DNA from: Flavobacteriaceae bacterium PS02337
GTDB taxonomy: Bacteria > Bacteroidota > Bacteroidia > Flavobacteriales > Flavobacteriaceae
Reading direction: 5' to 3'
Assembly: GCA_029959285.1 (NCBI GenBank)
Contig: JASCOE010000002.1
Location: forward strand, 496,001 to 560,000
DNA: 64,000 nt
The position numbers were made by a program, and so were the translations under genes. Every line of letters begins with the position of its first letter. Position 1 is the first letter of the stretch. Shown here one piece after another: positions 44,637 to 53,139 of the stretch. A model generated the notes under the pieces. It was given only the letters and a program-made list of their open reading frames with translations. It did no database searches and was not told the DNA's origin.

Positions 44637-44705
44637 CAAATGTAAAGCTGTAAAATGAAAGAAAACACATCAAAAACACGCCAAAAAACATCAAAAACAC
44701 GCCAA
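44637..44705 (-). promoter_or_regulatory. MauE-operon promoter with tandem 18-bp activator-like repeats
   Basis: On the minus strand, TACATTTG (44644-44637) matches the -7 box. Directly upstream are two exact copies of an 18-bp word (plus-strand ACATCAAAAACACGCCAA, 44667-44684 and 44688-44705), spaced 21 bp start to start, two helical turns apart. Confidence 0.65.
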
Positions 44706-44730
44706 TTTATATTTTGAAAATCATCTAATA

Positions 44731-44768
44731 AAAATGCTTTACAGATTAAGTCCGTAAAGCATTTTCTT
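44731..44768. terminator. Terminator between the MauE promoter region and the next gene
   Basis: Arms AAAATGCTTTAC (44731-44742) and its complement (44754-44765), with A and T tracts on both sides. It ends the minus-strand gene at 44787 and so insulates the cargo island. Confidence 0.75.
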
Positions 44769-44786
44769 TTTTTTCATCTTCTTTAA

Positions 44787-45077
44787 TTAAGTTTTAGCGT
44801 CTTCAATAAAACTCAAAAGCTTCTGATTAAGTTCCACAAGTCCCGCCTTTTGAAGGCATTCTTGCGAAACATTTTTAAGCTCAATCAGCTCCTCTTCTGC
44901 TATGCTTCCCATAAGACTTCCCTCATCTTTTTCCAAGAGTACTCCCCTGTCAATAAAGTGGCATAACAGCAGTACATTTTTGCGTGAAATTTTCAGATCA
45001 ATCTTCACCGGCTCACTCATGCCAGGGATGCTCAATACCGTATCGAACACCTTAGCTGCATAATTCTTTGCACTCAT
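44787..45077 (-). CDS. Small soluble protein of unknown function
   Basis: A 96-residue acidic, helical protein without cysteine motif or signal peptide (RKNVLLLCHFIDRGVLLEKDEG, then EEELIELKNVSQ). It is divergent from the mobilisation genes across the candidate oriT and ends at a good terminator. The position suggests a mobilisation or regulatory accessory; no family recognised. Confidence 0.6.
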   Translation of the reverse strand: MSAKNYAAKVFDTVLSIPGMSEPVKIDLKISRKNVLLLCHFIDRGVLLEKDEGSLMGSIAEEELIELKNVSQECLQKAGLVELNQKLLSFIEDAKT

Positions 45078-45261
45078 AATTTCAGCGTTTTTAAATTAAT
45101 AAATCAAAGCCTAAAGGTAGCAATGACACCCTAAAGCATCATAAGCAAAATTTACCTATGATGGGATGCTTTGGAATTTCCTGCATAAATTCGTCTGAAT
45201 AATAGAAAGGAGTCTCAAATTTAAAAAGACTCTATAAGATTGCCACGCCTTGCTGCAATCT

Positions 45262-45300
45262 GCAAGATGTCCGGTTGTATCACAACCGCTATCTTGCTGC
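45262..45300 (+). other. Candidate origin of transfer (oriT)
   Basis: A nested inverted repeat: GCAAGAT (45262-45268), CGGTTGT (45272-45278), ACAACCG (45282-45288), ATCTTGC (45291-45297). The right arm reads ACCGCTATCTTGCTGCC, close to the MOBP/IncP nic region ACCTATCCTG-C. It lies 66 bases upstream of mobC and the relaxase gene. A further inverted pair (AAAGCATC 45133-45140, GATGCTTT 45164-45171) is in the same 288-bp gap. Confidence 0.6.
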
Positions 45301-45365
45301 CTTTCTGCTCGGAACTCGCTGGCAGTGAAAACTGAAAGATTTTTAATGTCTAATGAAAAGGAAAA

Positions 45366-45761
45366 ATGATGAAAGAAGAGAAAAAAAACAGAACCAGATG
45401 GCTCCATCTTAGGCTGAGTGAAGATGAATATAAGCTGATTCAGAAATATTTCGATGAATCAGTCTGTCCAAAACTGAGTGATTTTGCCCGCAGTAATCTG
45501 CTGAAAAAACCCTTGGTTCTAAAGTACCGAAATACTTCTCTTGATGAATTAATGGCTGAATTAATAAATCTGAGAAAAGAGCTGAATTCAATCGGAAACA
45601 ACTTTAATCAGGCGGTAAAAAAACTGCACACATTATCTCAAATATCTGAGCTCAAAGTGTGGATCCTTGGTTTTGAAACCGATAAAAGAATACTGTTCAA
45701 TTCTATGGAAGAAATTAAAATTACCATTAGAAATCTTGCCGAAAAATGGTTGCAGTCATAA
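45366..45761 (+). CDS. Relaxosome accessory protein (MobC family)
   Basis: A 131-residue DNA-binding relaxosome protein. The N-terminal part RWLHLRLSEDEYKLIQKYF fits a ribbon-helix-helix, and the MobC box LMAELINLRKELNSIGNNFNQAVKKL follows at about 63-88. It probably bends oriT DNA for the relaxase. The relaxase gene starts 16 bases before its stop. In CTnDOT-type nomenclature this is the MobA position. Confidence 0.85.
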   Translation: MMKEEKKNRTRWLHLRLSEDEYKLIQKYFDESVCPKLSDFARSNLLKKPLVLKYRNTSLDELMAELINLRKELNSIGNNFNQAVKKLHTLSQISELKVWILGFETDKRILFNSMEEIKITIRNLAEKWLQS

Positions 45762-47005
45762 ACACCGGATCCTCAGTCAGAAGCATCTTTAATTACAATG
45801 AAAATAAAGTCGAGGCAGATAAAGCAGAGCTTATTGGAGAAGGAAATTATCCTCTTGACGCTTCTGAATTATCTAAAGAGCATCGATTAAAACTGCTTTT
45901 AAAACAGCTCGAATTAAATACAAATGTAAAGCGCGGAAGCGTGCATATTTCTCTCAATTTTGATTCTTCTGAAAACTATCTTTCAAAGGATAAGCTTATG
46001 GAAATTGCCGATGCTTATATGCAGGGAATTGGGTTCGGCTCACAGCCTTATCTGGTCTATCAGCATCATGATGCGGGACATCCGCACATCCACATTGTAA
46101 CTGTAAAAGTAAAGCCCGACGGAAAACGGATTGACATGCAGAACATAGGCAGAAACCAGTCCGAAACAGTCCGCAAAGAAATTGAAAAGACATTTAAATT
46201 AGTCCGGGCTGAGGGTAGCAAAAAAGAAAACATGCTCAATATAAAAGCTGTAAAAAACAGTGTTATCGAGTATGGAACACGCGAAACAAAAAAGGCAATA
46301 GCTAATGTGTTGAGCGCAGTGGTTCCTAATTATAAATATACTACCATAGGAGAATTAAACGCCGTTCTGAACTTGTATAATGTCACGGCGATTCAGGGCG
46401 GAAAAGATTCAAGAATGTTTCTACATAAAGGTCTGGCTTATCAGGTCCTCAATGATAAAAAACAGCCCATCGGCGTACCGATAAAGGCCAGCAGTTTTTA
46501 TCTAAAGCCCACCCTAAAAAATCTTGAAACAAAATTTATTGCAAACAAAACGGCTAGGAATCCTTATTTAAAAAGAATTAAAAATGCAGTTGATATGGCA
46601 TTTATTCAGAACAAAATAAAGGCAGTTTCTGACCTTGAGAGAATTCTCATCCGGGACGGGATTAAGGCTGTACAGAGAAAAAATGAACAGGGACTTATTT
46701 ACGGTGTAACCTATGTGGACCATAAAACAAAATGCGTTTTTAATGGGAGCACTATTGGAAAATTATACTCAGCATCGGGTTTAGAAGAACGCTGCGGAAT
46801 AAAAAGATCAAGCAGCAGAACAGCAGTCGCAAATATTGAAAATAATCAGCTTAAAGATAAAGTACAGCATTCATCTTTTATCAACACAAGCGAACTGCAG
46901 AAGGTATTTGAATCACTGCTGCAGCCTGAATCAGCTGCTGAATACATTTCAAAGGAATTCAAAAGAAAAAAGAAAAGAAAAAGCAGAGGACAGAGTGATT
47001 ATTAA
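45746..47005 (+). CDS. Relaxase/mobilisation nuclease (MOBP-type)
   Basis: The nicking enzyme of conjugative transfer, 419 residues. The metal-binding histidine triad is HHDAGHPHIHIV at 107-118. The N-terminal INTGSSVRSIFNY contains Tyr17, a candidate for the nucleophile that stays bound to the nicked strand. The C-terminal third is Lys/Arg-rich. It overlaps mobC by 16 bases and precedes the coupling protein gene by 16 bp. The candidate oriT is about 450 bp upstream. Confidence 0.93.
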   Translation: MVAVINTGSSVRSIFNYNENKVEADKAELIGEGNYPLDASELSKEHRLKLLLKQLELNTNVKRGSVHISLNFDSSENYLSKDKLMEIADAYMQGIGFGSQPYLVYQHHDAGHPHIHIVTVKVKPDGKRIDMQNIGRNQSETVRKEIEKTFKLVRAEGSKKENMLNIKAVKNSVIEYGTRETKKAIANVLSAVVPNYKYTTIGELNAVLNLYNVTAIQGGKDSRMFLHKGLAYQVLNDKKQPIGVPIKASSFYLKPTLKNLETKFIANKTARNPYLKRIKNAVDMAFIQNKIKAVSDLERILIRDGIKAVQRKNEQGLIYGVTYVDHKTKCVFNGSTIGKLYSASGLEERCGIKRSSSRTAVANIENNQLKDKVQHSSFINTSELQKVFESLLQPESAAEYISKEFKRKKKRKSRGQSDY

Positions 47006-47021
47006 TTAAAAAACTAAGACA

Positions 47022-49010
47022 ATGCAGACAGGAGAAAATGAACAGGCGCTTAGAAAAATTCTTGATATGACAAGGCTTATCAGCATGCTGCTGCTGTGCC
47101 TGCATTTTTATTATTATGGTTATTATGTTTTTAAGCTCTGGGGTTTTACATGTTCCTTTGGTGATAAATTGATGCAGAACATTTTCCGCACCGGTCTTTT
47201 TAATTATTTCAATACATCCAAACTTTTTGCATTGGGATTTTTAATCATCTCGCTTCTTGGGGCGAAGGGCAGAAAAAATGAAAAACTAAATTTTAAACAA
47301 GCTCTTTATTATATTATCGTCGGAATCTCTGTCTACTTTTTAAGTTACTTTTTTCTGATTGCTTTAATCCCTTCTGAACAAAGAATGTCTCTTTATATTT
47401 TCTTCACCTCTGCCGGATACCTCATATTACTTTCTGGAGGAACAATACTTTCGCGAATCATAAGGAAGAATCTCAACTCTAAAGATATTTTCAACAGGGA
47501 AAATGAAACATTTCCCCAAGAAGAAAGGCTGCTTGAAAATGAATACTCAATTAACCTTCCCGCACAATATAAATTAAAAAACAAAATCAGAAAAAGCTGG
47601 ATAAATATCATAAACCCGTTTCGAGGTATCCTCGTGCCGGGCACACCAGGATCTGGAAAATCTTATTTTGTAATCCGTCATGTTCTTACACAGCACATTC
47701 GAAAACAGTTTAGTGTATTTGTCTACGATTTTAAATTTGACGACCTGACTATTATAGCTTACAATACCTGGCTGAAATACAAACATCTATATAAGATTGA
47801 GCCTGCTTTTTATGTGATTAATTTTGATGATCTGAGCCGTACCCACAGATGCAATCCTCTTGATCCTAAATCAATGACAGATATAACAGATGCCGCTGAA
47901 TCAGCACGCACTATTCTTCTTGGATTGAACCGGGAATGGATAAAAAAACAGGGGGACTTTTTTGTCGAATCGCCTATCAATTTTCTTTCAGCTGTTATAT
48001 GGTATCTGCGCAGATACAACAACGGAGAATTCTGCACGCTTCCTCATGTAATTGAACTCATGCAGGTTGAATACAATAGTCTTTTTACGTTGCTCAGAAC
48101 TGAAAAAGAAATTGAGATTCTGATCGATCCTTTTGTCAGTGCCTATCTCAATAATGTCATGGAGCAGCTTGAGGGCCAGATAGCATCCGCAAAGATTTCA
48201 ATGGCCAGACTCTCAAGCGCCCAGCTTTATTATGTACTCTCAGGAAATGACTTTACTCTCGACATTAATAATCCTAATGATCCTAAGATAGTCTGTATGG
48301 GAAACAACCCGCTGAAAATCCAGACTTATGGTGCTGTGCTTTCGCTTTATGTGAGCAGGCTCATCAAACAGGTAAACCAGAAAGACAGACTTAAAAGCAG
48401 TCTTATATTTGATGAATTTCCTACCATTTATCTCAATAACATGGACAGCCTGATAGCAACTGCAAGAAGCAATAAAGTAAGCACCTGCATTGGTATTCAG
48501 GACTTCAGCCAGCTCCGTAAAGATTATGGGCGCGAGCAGGCAGATGTTATACTCAATATCACCGGCAATATCATCAGCGGTCAGGTAAATGGTGACACAG
48601 CAAAGCAGCTCTCCGAGCGTTTTGGTAAAATAATGCAGGACCGCGAGAGTTTATCCATAAACAGTTCGGATACATCAATCAGCAGATCAAAACAATTGGA
48701 ATCAGCAGTCCCTGCTTCCAAAATTTCCTGCTTAAGCTCTGGTGAATTTGTAGGTATAACTGCCGATAATCCTGACTGTAAAATTGAGCTCAAAACATTT
48801 CATTCGGAAATAATCAATAATCACGAGCAGCTTAAAAAAGAAGAGAACTCATATCAGCAGATAAGCCCGGTACGCACTATAAACAGTACAATGATTGAAC
48901 GCAATTATCTGCAGATAAAAGAAGATATATCAGAGATTGTAAATTCAGAACTGGAACGTCTTTTACATGACCCTGCCCTGTCTCATTTAGTTATCAAAAA
49001 GAAAAAATAA
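47022..49010 (+). CDS. Type IV coupling protein (VirD4/TraG class)
   Basis: A 662-residue membrane ATPase that links the relaxosome to the mating channel. Hydrophobic helices are at about 15-40, 60-75, 87-107 and 117-135. Walker A GTPGSGKSYF is near 206-215 and Walker B SLIFDEFPTIYL near 461. The VirD4 box IGIQDFSQLRKDYG is near 489. In Bacteroides elements this gene is called mobC. It closes the mobilisation operon. Confidence 0.93.
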   Translation: MQTGENEQALRKILDMTRLISMLLLCLHFYYYGYYVFKLWGFTCSFGDKLMQNIFRTGLFNYFNTSKLFALGFLIISLLGAKGRKNEKLNFKQALYYIIVGISVYFLSYFFLIALIPSEQRMSLYIFFTSAGYLILLSGGTILSRIIRKNLNSKDIFNRENETFPQEERLLENEYSINLPAQYKLKNKIRKSWINIINPFRGILVPGTPGSGKSYFVIRHVLTQHIRKQFSVFVYDFKFDDLTIIAYNTWLKYKHLYKIEPAFYVINFDDLSRTHRCNPLDPKSMTDITDAAESARTILLGLNREWIKKQGDFFVESPINFLSAVIWYLRRYNNGEFCTLPHVIELMQVEYNSLFTLLRTEKEIEILIDPFVSAYLNNVMEQLEGQIASAKISMARLSSAQLYYVLSGNDFTLDINNPNDPKIVCMGNNPLKIQTYGAVLSLYVSRLIKQVNQKDRLKSSLIFDEFPTIYLNNMDSLIATARSNKVSTCIGIQDFSQLRKDYGREQADVILNITGNIISGQVNGDTAKQLSERFGKIMQDRESLSINSSDTSISRSKQLESAVPASKISCLSSGEFVGITADNPDCKIELKTFHSEIINNHEQLKKEENSYQQISPVRTINSTMIERNYLQIKEDISEIVNSELERLLHDPALSHLVIKKKK

Positions 49011-49063
49011 TCAATTGATCCTTTAATTGTTTTCTTTATCCAGAGAAAAGGAAAAATATTCTT

Positions 49064-49498
49064 TTACCTGCCGGATTCCTTAATAATCTGCAGTGTCTTG
49101 TCATCTTGCTCTCCTTTATAATATTTTTCAAGCACCTGCCTGAAACAGTCGGGCGCATCTGGCAGCAGGCTGAACAGGGTCATGCAGGATTTGAGTTTTC
49201 TCTCATCCGGCCTGCCTAGGATTTCCAGTGCCGTTTTATTTTCGATTTTAAGCATTGCGCTGGTAATTTCCATCAGACGTTTACCCAGTATCGGGTGGTC
49301 AAGGTACAGTGAGGCTTCCTTTAGGTCTTCAATGCCGTAAAAGATATTATAGTCCGTGAATCCCAGTCCTCTCAGCTGGGGAAAAATAAACCACATCCAG
49401 TGGGTCTGTTTTCTTCCTTTCCTGATTTCTTCTAGCGCAATGGCGTACGTTTCCCGCTGCGCCTCTAAAAAACGGTCCAAATCATATCGCTTTTCCAT
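49064..49498 (-). CDS. DUF1810 family protein
   Basis: A 144-residue soluble protein from ATG 49498 (MEKRYDLDRFLEAQ). It contains the family features RKGRKQTHWMWFIFPQLRGLG, YLDHPILGKRLMEI and the C-terminal MTLFSLL segment with Cys. DUF1810 proteins have no firmly established function, though they appear near nucleotide- and ADP-ribose-related genes in other genomes. Here the gene stands alone on the minus strand between the mobilisation operon and the SSB gene. Confidence 0.88.
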   Translation of the reverse strand: MEKRYDLDRFLEAQRETYAIALEEIRKGRKQTHWMWFIFPQLRGLGFTDYNIFYGIEDLKEASLYLDHPILGKRLMEITSAMLKIENKTALEILGRPDERKLKSCMTLFSLLPDAPDCFRQVLEKYYKGEQDDKTLQIIKESGR

Positions 49499-49812
49499 TG
49501 TAGTGTTTTTTTGCCGTTTGAATTTACAAAATATTTCAATGCCGCTCACAGAACAGGCGTCTTAAACTGCTTCTGCCTGCCGTAAAACGGACTGGGAAAT
49601 TTCCAATGAAAACGGATTAAAAGAGCCGCGAAAATAGCACCCGCAGGCTCCTGCATGCGCATAACGGCCCTGCCGCCCTTCGGGACTTATAGCACTCCGG
49701 AGCCTTTATCGGGCGCTTGATTTTGTGCTTTCTTTTTTCCCGTTTTTCTTTTGGAAAATTTCATGCGGGGCTTGGGAAAAAACAGATAAACATTCACTTA
49801 AAATCTTGCATC

Positions 49813-50202
49813 ATGGAAATCTCAGGACGAATTACAAAAGATGCCGTAACGGCAAAAGTTTCAAACGACAGGGAGGTGGTAAATTTCTCCATTGCCGTAA
49901 ACGACAGCTACAGATCAAAAGGGTCTGCCGAACTTAAAAAGATTGTGACCTACATCGACTGCTCCTATTGGATGGGCTCCAAAATGGCGCAGTGGCTTAA
50001 AAAAGGAACCATGGTCGAACTCTTCGGGCGCATAGGTCTGAATGTCTACAATAATGCCGAGGGAAAAGCGCTCGGCTCTCTCACCTTTCATACCAATAAT
50101 ATTAAGATACTGGTTTTCCCGAAAGCGGAAAGCGATTCCAATACTCCCGCAGTTTCAAAGAAAAAAACGGTTAAAAATCAACCCGACGACCTGCCTTTCT
50201 GA
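49813..50202 (+). CDS. ssb: Single-stranded DNA-binding protein (ICE-borne)
   Basis: A 129-residue OB-fold SSB (MEISGRITKDAVTAKVSNDREVVNFSIAVND). The acidic tail ends in DDLPF, the tip that recruits partner enzymes. Start ATG 49813 gives the standard N-terminus; the longer frame reads into a non-conserved leader. It probably coats the transferred strand during conjugation. The upstream gap 49499-49812 (314 bp) has no gene; it is noticeably GC-rich, with small inverted repeats such as CTCCGGAG. Confidence 0.9.
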   Translation: MEISGRITKDAVTAKVSNDREVVNFSIAVNDSYRSKGSAELKKIVTYIDCSYWMGSKMAQWLKKGTMVELFGRIGLNVYNNAEGKALGSLTFHTNNIKILVFPKAESDSNTPAVSKKKTVKNQPDDLPF

Positions 50203-50239
50203 TTGGAATTAACATTGTTTCAAATTAAAATTATACGCT

Positions 50240-50620
50240 ATGAAAGCATCAGAAAAATTTAAAACCGCCATAGAAAGCTACCTCAGCGAAAAAGCGCAGA
50301 ACGATGCCGAGTTTTCTGCCGACTTTAAAAAAGAGAGCAAAAATCTTGAAAGCTGTTTCCATTACATTTTCGGCGAGGTCAAAAAAACAGGGGAATTCGC
50401 CTTTGACAATCAGGAAATCTTTGATATGGCTGTCAGATACTACAAAGACGACAGCATTGGAACCCCTGCCCCTGTTGCGTGCAGAGTGGCGGTAAGTGCG
50501 CCTGCAAAACCTGATTTGTTCTCAACTGCTCCCGCAGTATCGCAAAGCACATTTCAAAAAACAGAAACCGTACAGCCCGTGAAGCCCGTTCAGAAAACCC
50601 TAACACTCTTTGACTTATGA
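50240..50620 (+). CDS. PcfK-like protein
   Basis: A 126-residue protein of the PcfK-like family found in Bacteroidetes conjugative elements: MKASEKFKTAIESYLSEKAQ, a helical core with NLESCFHYIFGEVKKTG, then a Pro/Ala-rich linker and the terminal box TLTLFDL. That C-terminal box may be a clamp- or SSB-type interaction peptide. The gene overlaps the PcfJ gene by four bases (ATGA), so the two are coupled. Function unproven. Confidence 0.85.
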   Translation: MKASEKFKTAIESYLSEKAQNDAEFSADFKKESKNLESCFHYIFGEVKKTGEFAFDNQEIFDMAVRYYKDDSIGTPAPVACRVAVSAPAKPDLFSTAPAVSQSTFQKTETVQPVKPVQKTLTLFDL

Positions 50621-51933
50621 TACCCAAAACCATTATAGAAAAAGAAATCAGCGCCTTAAGCGTTTCCCTTGTCCCCGTTACAGCACACATGCAGTTGTGG
50701 GCGGAAAAGAATATTTTCCTTAAATGGGCGGTGCTCTCAAGAGGGAAATTCCATTGTCTGGAATGCACCCGCTCATGGAAGCCTGACACACAGAGCCAGT
50801 CCTGCCAGAATTATATCAATTGCACCGCCTGTCAGGGCAGGCTTAAAATGCATCAGCACAATCAGGTGCATTTCAAGGAAATAGAATACTTTGCCCTCAC
50901 CGATACCTGCTCTGGGTATCAGGTGGTGCGCATCATCTGCTCGCACAAGAACATGAAAAAGAACTTTCTTCCCCACTATTCCCATACCGAAGTCATGCAG
51001 CATTGGATTAGCCCCAAAGGGGAAGTGCGCACTATCTCCCGAAGCACCAATGTTTTCTCCCATGCCTATGATGCATGGCAATACTATTCCCCTTTGGAAA
51101 TCCGTCCAAAGGATTTTCAGAACAGCCCGAAATACCGCATCAATCCCTATAAGGTTTATCCGCACCTCAAAGTGATTCCTCTTTTGAAAAGAAACGGCTT
51201 CAAGACTTCCCTGCACGGAATTGCTCCTCAGATTCTCTTTACCGCACTTTTAAAAGACCCCGTGGCGGAAACTCTTTTGAAAAGTTCGCAGACAAGTCTG
51301 CTCAAGCACTACCTGACTTCCAATGAACAGCACCTGCGTGAAAACTGGCAGGCGGTTAAAGCCTGCCTTAAGCACCGCTATAAAATTCAGGACATCAAAA
51401 TTTGGGAGGATTACATTGCCCTGCTCAGATGGTTCAAAAAAGACATCGGCGCTCCTGCGCTTGCCTGCCCTGAGGATTTAGACCAGGCGCATGACAGGCT
51501 TGTCGCCAAAAAAAGGGATATTCAGCGAAAGAAACATCTTGCGCAGCTGCGCGCCGAAATACAGAAAGCAGAGCCGATTTACAGACAGGATAAAAAGCAG
51601 TTTCTTGGACTCTCTTTTACCGATAAAGACCTGACGGTAAAAGTCCTTGACTGCGTGCAGGATTTCCTCCAAGAGGGCGACACGCTACACCACTGCGTAT
51701 TTACCAATGAATATTATAAAAAGAAAGATTCCCTGATACTCTCGGCGCAGATCGGCAGCACACCCGTGGAAACCATTGAAGTTTCCCTTTCCAAAATGGA
51801 AGTCATCCAATGCAGGGGGCTTCGCAATAAAGCCACTAAATATCACAGCAGGATTTTGGGGATTATCCGCAGAAATATGCCCGAGATTGCCCGACGCATG
51901 AAAAAACGGAAAAAACAGAGGGCTTCCGCTTGA
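50617..51933 (+). CDS. PcfJ-domain protein
   Basis: A 438-residue basic protein with a Cys/His-rich N-terminal part (CLECTRSWKP, CQNYINCTACQGRLK, near 48-75) that looks like a zinc finger, and the PcfJ box in the C-terminal third (QEGDTLHHCVFTNEYYKKKDSLILSAQ near 343-370). PcfJ-type proteins accompany PcfK in conjugative plasmids and elements; their biochemical role is not known to me. It is followed by a terminator at 51951-51978. Confidence 0.85.
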   Translation: MIPKTIIEKEISALSVSLVPVTAHMQLWAEKNIFLKWAVLSRGKFHCLECTRSWKPDTQSQSCQNYINCTACQGRLKMHQHNQVHFKEIEYFALTDTCSGYQVVRIICSHKNMKKNFLPHYSHTEVMQHWISPKGEVRTISRSTNVFSHAYDAWQYYSPLEIRPKDFQNSPKYRINPYKVYPHLKVIPLLKRNGFKTSLHGIAPQILFTALLKDPVAETLLKSSQTSLLKHYLTSNEQHLRENWQAVKACLKHRYKIQDIKIWEDYIALLRWFKKDIGAPALACPEDLDQAHDRLVAKKRDIQRKKHLAQLRAEIQKAEPIYRQDKKQFLGLSFTDKDLTVKVLDCVQDFLQEGDTLHHCVFTNEYYKKKDSLILSAQIGSTPVETIEVSLSKMEVIQCRGLRNKATKYHSRILGIIRRNMPEIARRMKKRKKQRASA

Positions 51934-51950
51934 AGCATTTTACTATTGAT

Positions 51951-51978
51951 ACCGCAGATTGATACTGCGGTTTTTTTT
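51951..51978 (+). terminator. Terminator after the PcfJ gene
   Basis: Stem ACCGCAG (51951-51957) with CTGCGGT (51965-51971), followed by a T run. The rest of the 51934-52201 gap is GC-rich with short hairpins and no gene. Confidence 0.75.
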
Positions 51979-52201
51979 GGCGCGCAGACACTTTAAGGCG
52001 TATGGGGCAGTATCGGGTTAAGGTGCTATTGGGGAATGTTAAGTCAATTTCATCACAAAGTTCGGGCACGGCTTTCGGTTCTCCGCAAAAAATTCCCCCA
52101 TAAATGCAGGGCTCCGCTCCTGCTTTATTGCGTTGCTTTCTGCGTTCGCTCAGCCCTGCCCGGGCAGCGGTGCTGTAATTAATCTTAAAACTACAGCAGC
52201 T

Positions 52202-52672
52202 ATGAAAAATCTACAACAAAACACAGACTGGCAGAAAGTATCAGAAATCGAACTGATCTATAAAAGCAGGGTAAAAAGCGCCGACAGGCCTTATATCTCT
52301 TCATCAAGAGATGCCTACCGAATATTGATCGAAAACTGGGATCCCGGCAAGATAGAATTCTTCGAGCAGTTCAAAGTGCTGCTGCTCAACCAGTCCAACA
52401 GAGTTCTGGGAATCTATGAGGTTTCCTCAGGAGGCATTGCGGGAACCGTGGTTGATATGCGCCTGCTTTTTGCGGCAGCCCTAAAAGCTGCCGCCGTCGG
52501 GATCATCATCACCCACAACCATCCCTCAGGAAAGACTGCCCCTTCAGAGGCCGATAGAAATATGACCCGAAAAATCCGCGAAGCGGGAAAACTGCTGGAT
52601 ATTCCGCTGCTCGATCACCTGATCGTAACGCCCGAAACCTATTACTCTTTTGCAGATGAAGACGCCCTTTAA
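52202..52672 (+). CDS. RadC-like JAB-domain protein
   Basis: A 156-residue MPN/JAB-fold protein of the RadC family, without the N-terminal HhH region of full RadC. The metal motif is THNHPSGKTAPSEAD with His105, His107 and Asp118. Start ATG 52202 is preferred to 52133, which adds a low-complexity leader. Such short RadC-like genes are typical passengers of mobile elements and may help with strand establishment; enzymatic activity is unproven. Confidence 0.9.
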   Translation: MKNLQQNTDWQKVSEIELIYKSRVKSADRPYISSSRDAYRILIENWDPGKIEFFEQFKVLLLNQSNRVLGIYEVSSGGIAGTVVDMRLLFAAALKAAAVGIIITHNHPSGKTAPSEADRNMTRKIREAGKLLDIPLLDHLIVTPETYYSFADEDAL

Positions 52673-52695
52673 GGGCATTTTCATCTTTAATGCCC

Positions 52696-52726
52696 TTGCT
52701 CTGTTCCGGTTTTTTAGGTACTTTTG
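52696..52726 (+). promoter_or_regulatory. Promoter of the DUF6965-like gene
   Basis: TTG (52696-52698), 20 bases, TACTTTTG (52719-52726). It overlaps the end of the RadC-like gene region and ends 4 bases before the ATG at 52731, so the transcript would be nearly leaderless or start inside the gene. Confidence 0.5.
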
Positions 52727-52730
52727 CCTT

Positions 52731-52970
52731 ATGAATCCAGAAGAAATAAAACGCTACTTTGAATCCCTTCCGCCCCCGAAAGAAGTGGAATGGAAACCGT
52801 GGGCAAAAATTACCGATACCGAGCTTTTTTTAAAAAGCTGCTACACAGGCATACGCACCTTCAATGGAAGTCTTGATATGTGCCCCGCATGGTGGCATCT
52901 GAAAGATTTTTACCTTCTCATCAAAAAAACAGCACCTCAGCCAAGCAGCGAAGAGACTGCTTCAGAATAA
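52731..52970 (+). CDS. DUF6965-like small protein
   Basis: A 79-residue protein from ATG 52731: MNPEEIKRYFESLPPPKEVE, then LKSCYTGIRTFNGSLDMCPAWWHLKDFY. It resembles a small Bacteroidetes family recalled as DUF6965 and found near RadC-like genes on mobile elements. It is soluble, with two cysteines. Role unknown. A terminator (53005-53030) follows. Confidence 0.7.
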   Translation: MNPEEIKRYFESLPPPKEVEWKPWAKITDTELFLKSCYTGIRTFNGSLDMCPAWWHLKDFYLLIKKTAPQPSSEETASE

Positions 52971-53004
52971 TTCCGATCCTTCCGTAAATTCTTAATAAAG
53001 CAGA

Positions 53005-53030
53005 AAAGCACCTATTTGGGTGCTTTTTTT
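53005..53030 (+). terminator. Terminator upstream of the polymerase cassette
   Basis: Stem AAAGCACC (53005-53012) with GGTGCTTT (53019-53026) and a T run. Confidence 0.82.
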
Positions 53031-53059
53031 ATGCCCTGAAAAATAAGGCTTTTTATATT

Positions 53060-53116
53060 TTGTTATTATTTAGAACATTTTATTTTTAAAAATTGTTATT
53101 ATCCGTGCTAATTTTG
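53060..53116 (+). promoter_or_regulatory. Control region of the translesion-synthesis cassette
   Basis: TAATTTTG (53109-53116) is a -7 box 24 bases before ATG 53140. TTGTTATTAT occurs twice as a direct repeat (53060-53069 and 53093-53102), 33 bp apart, a possible damage-response operator. Confidence 0.45.
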
Positions 53117-53139
53117 ACAAGTATAAAATGATCAAGATT

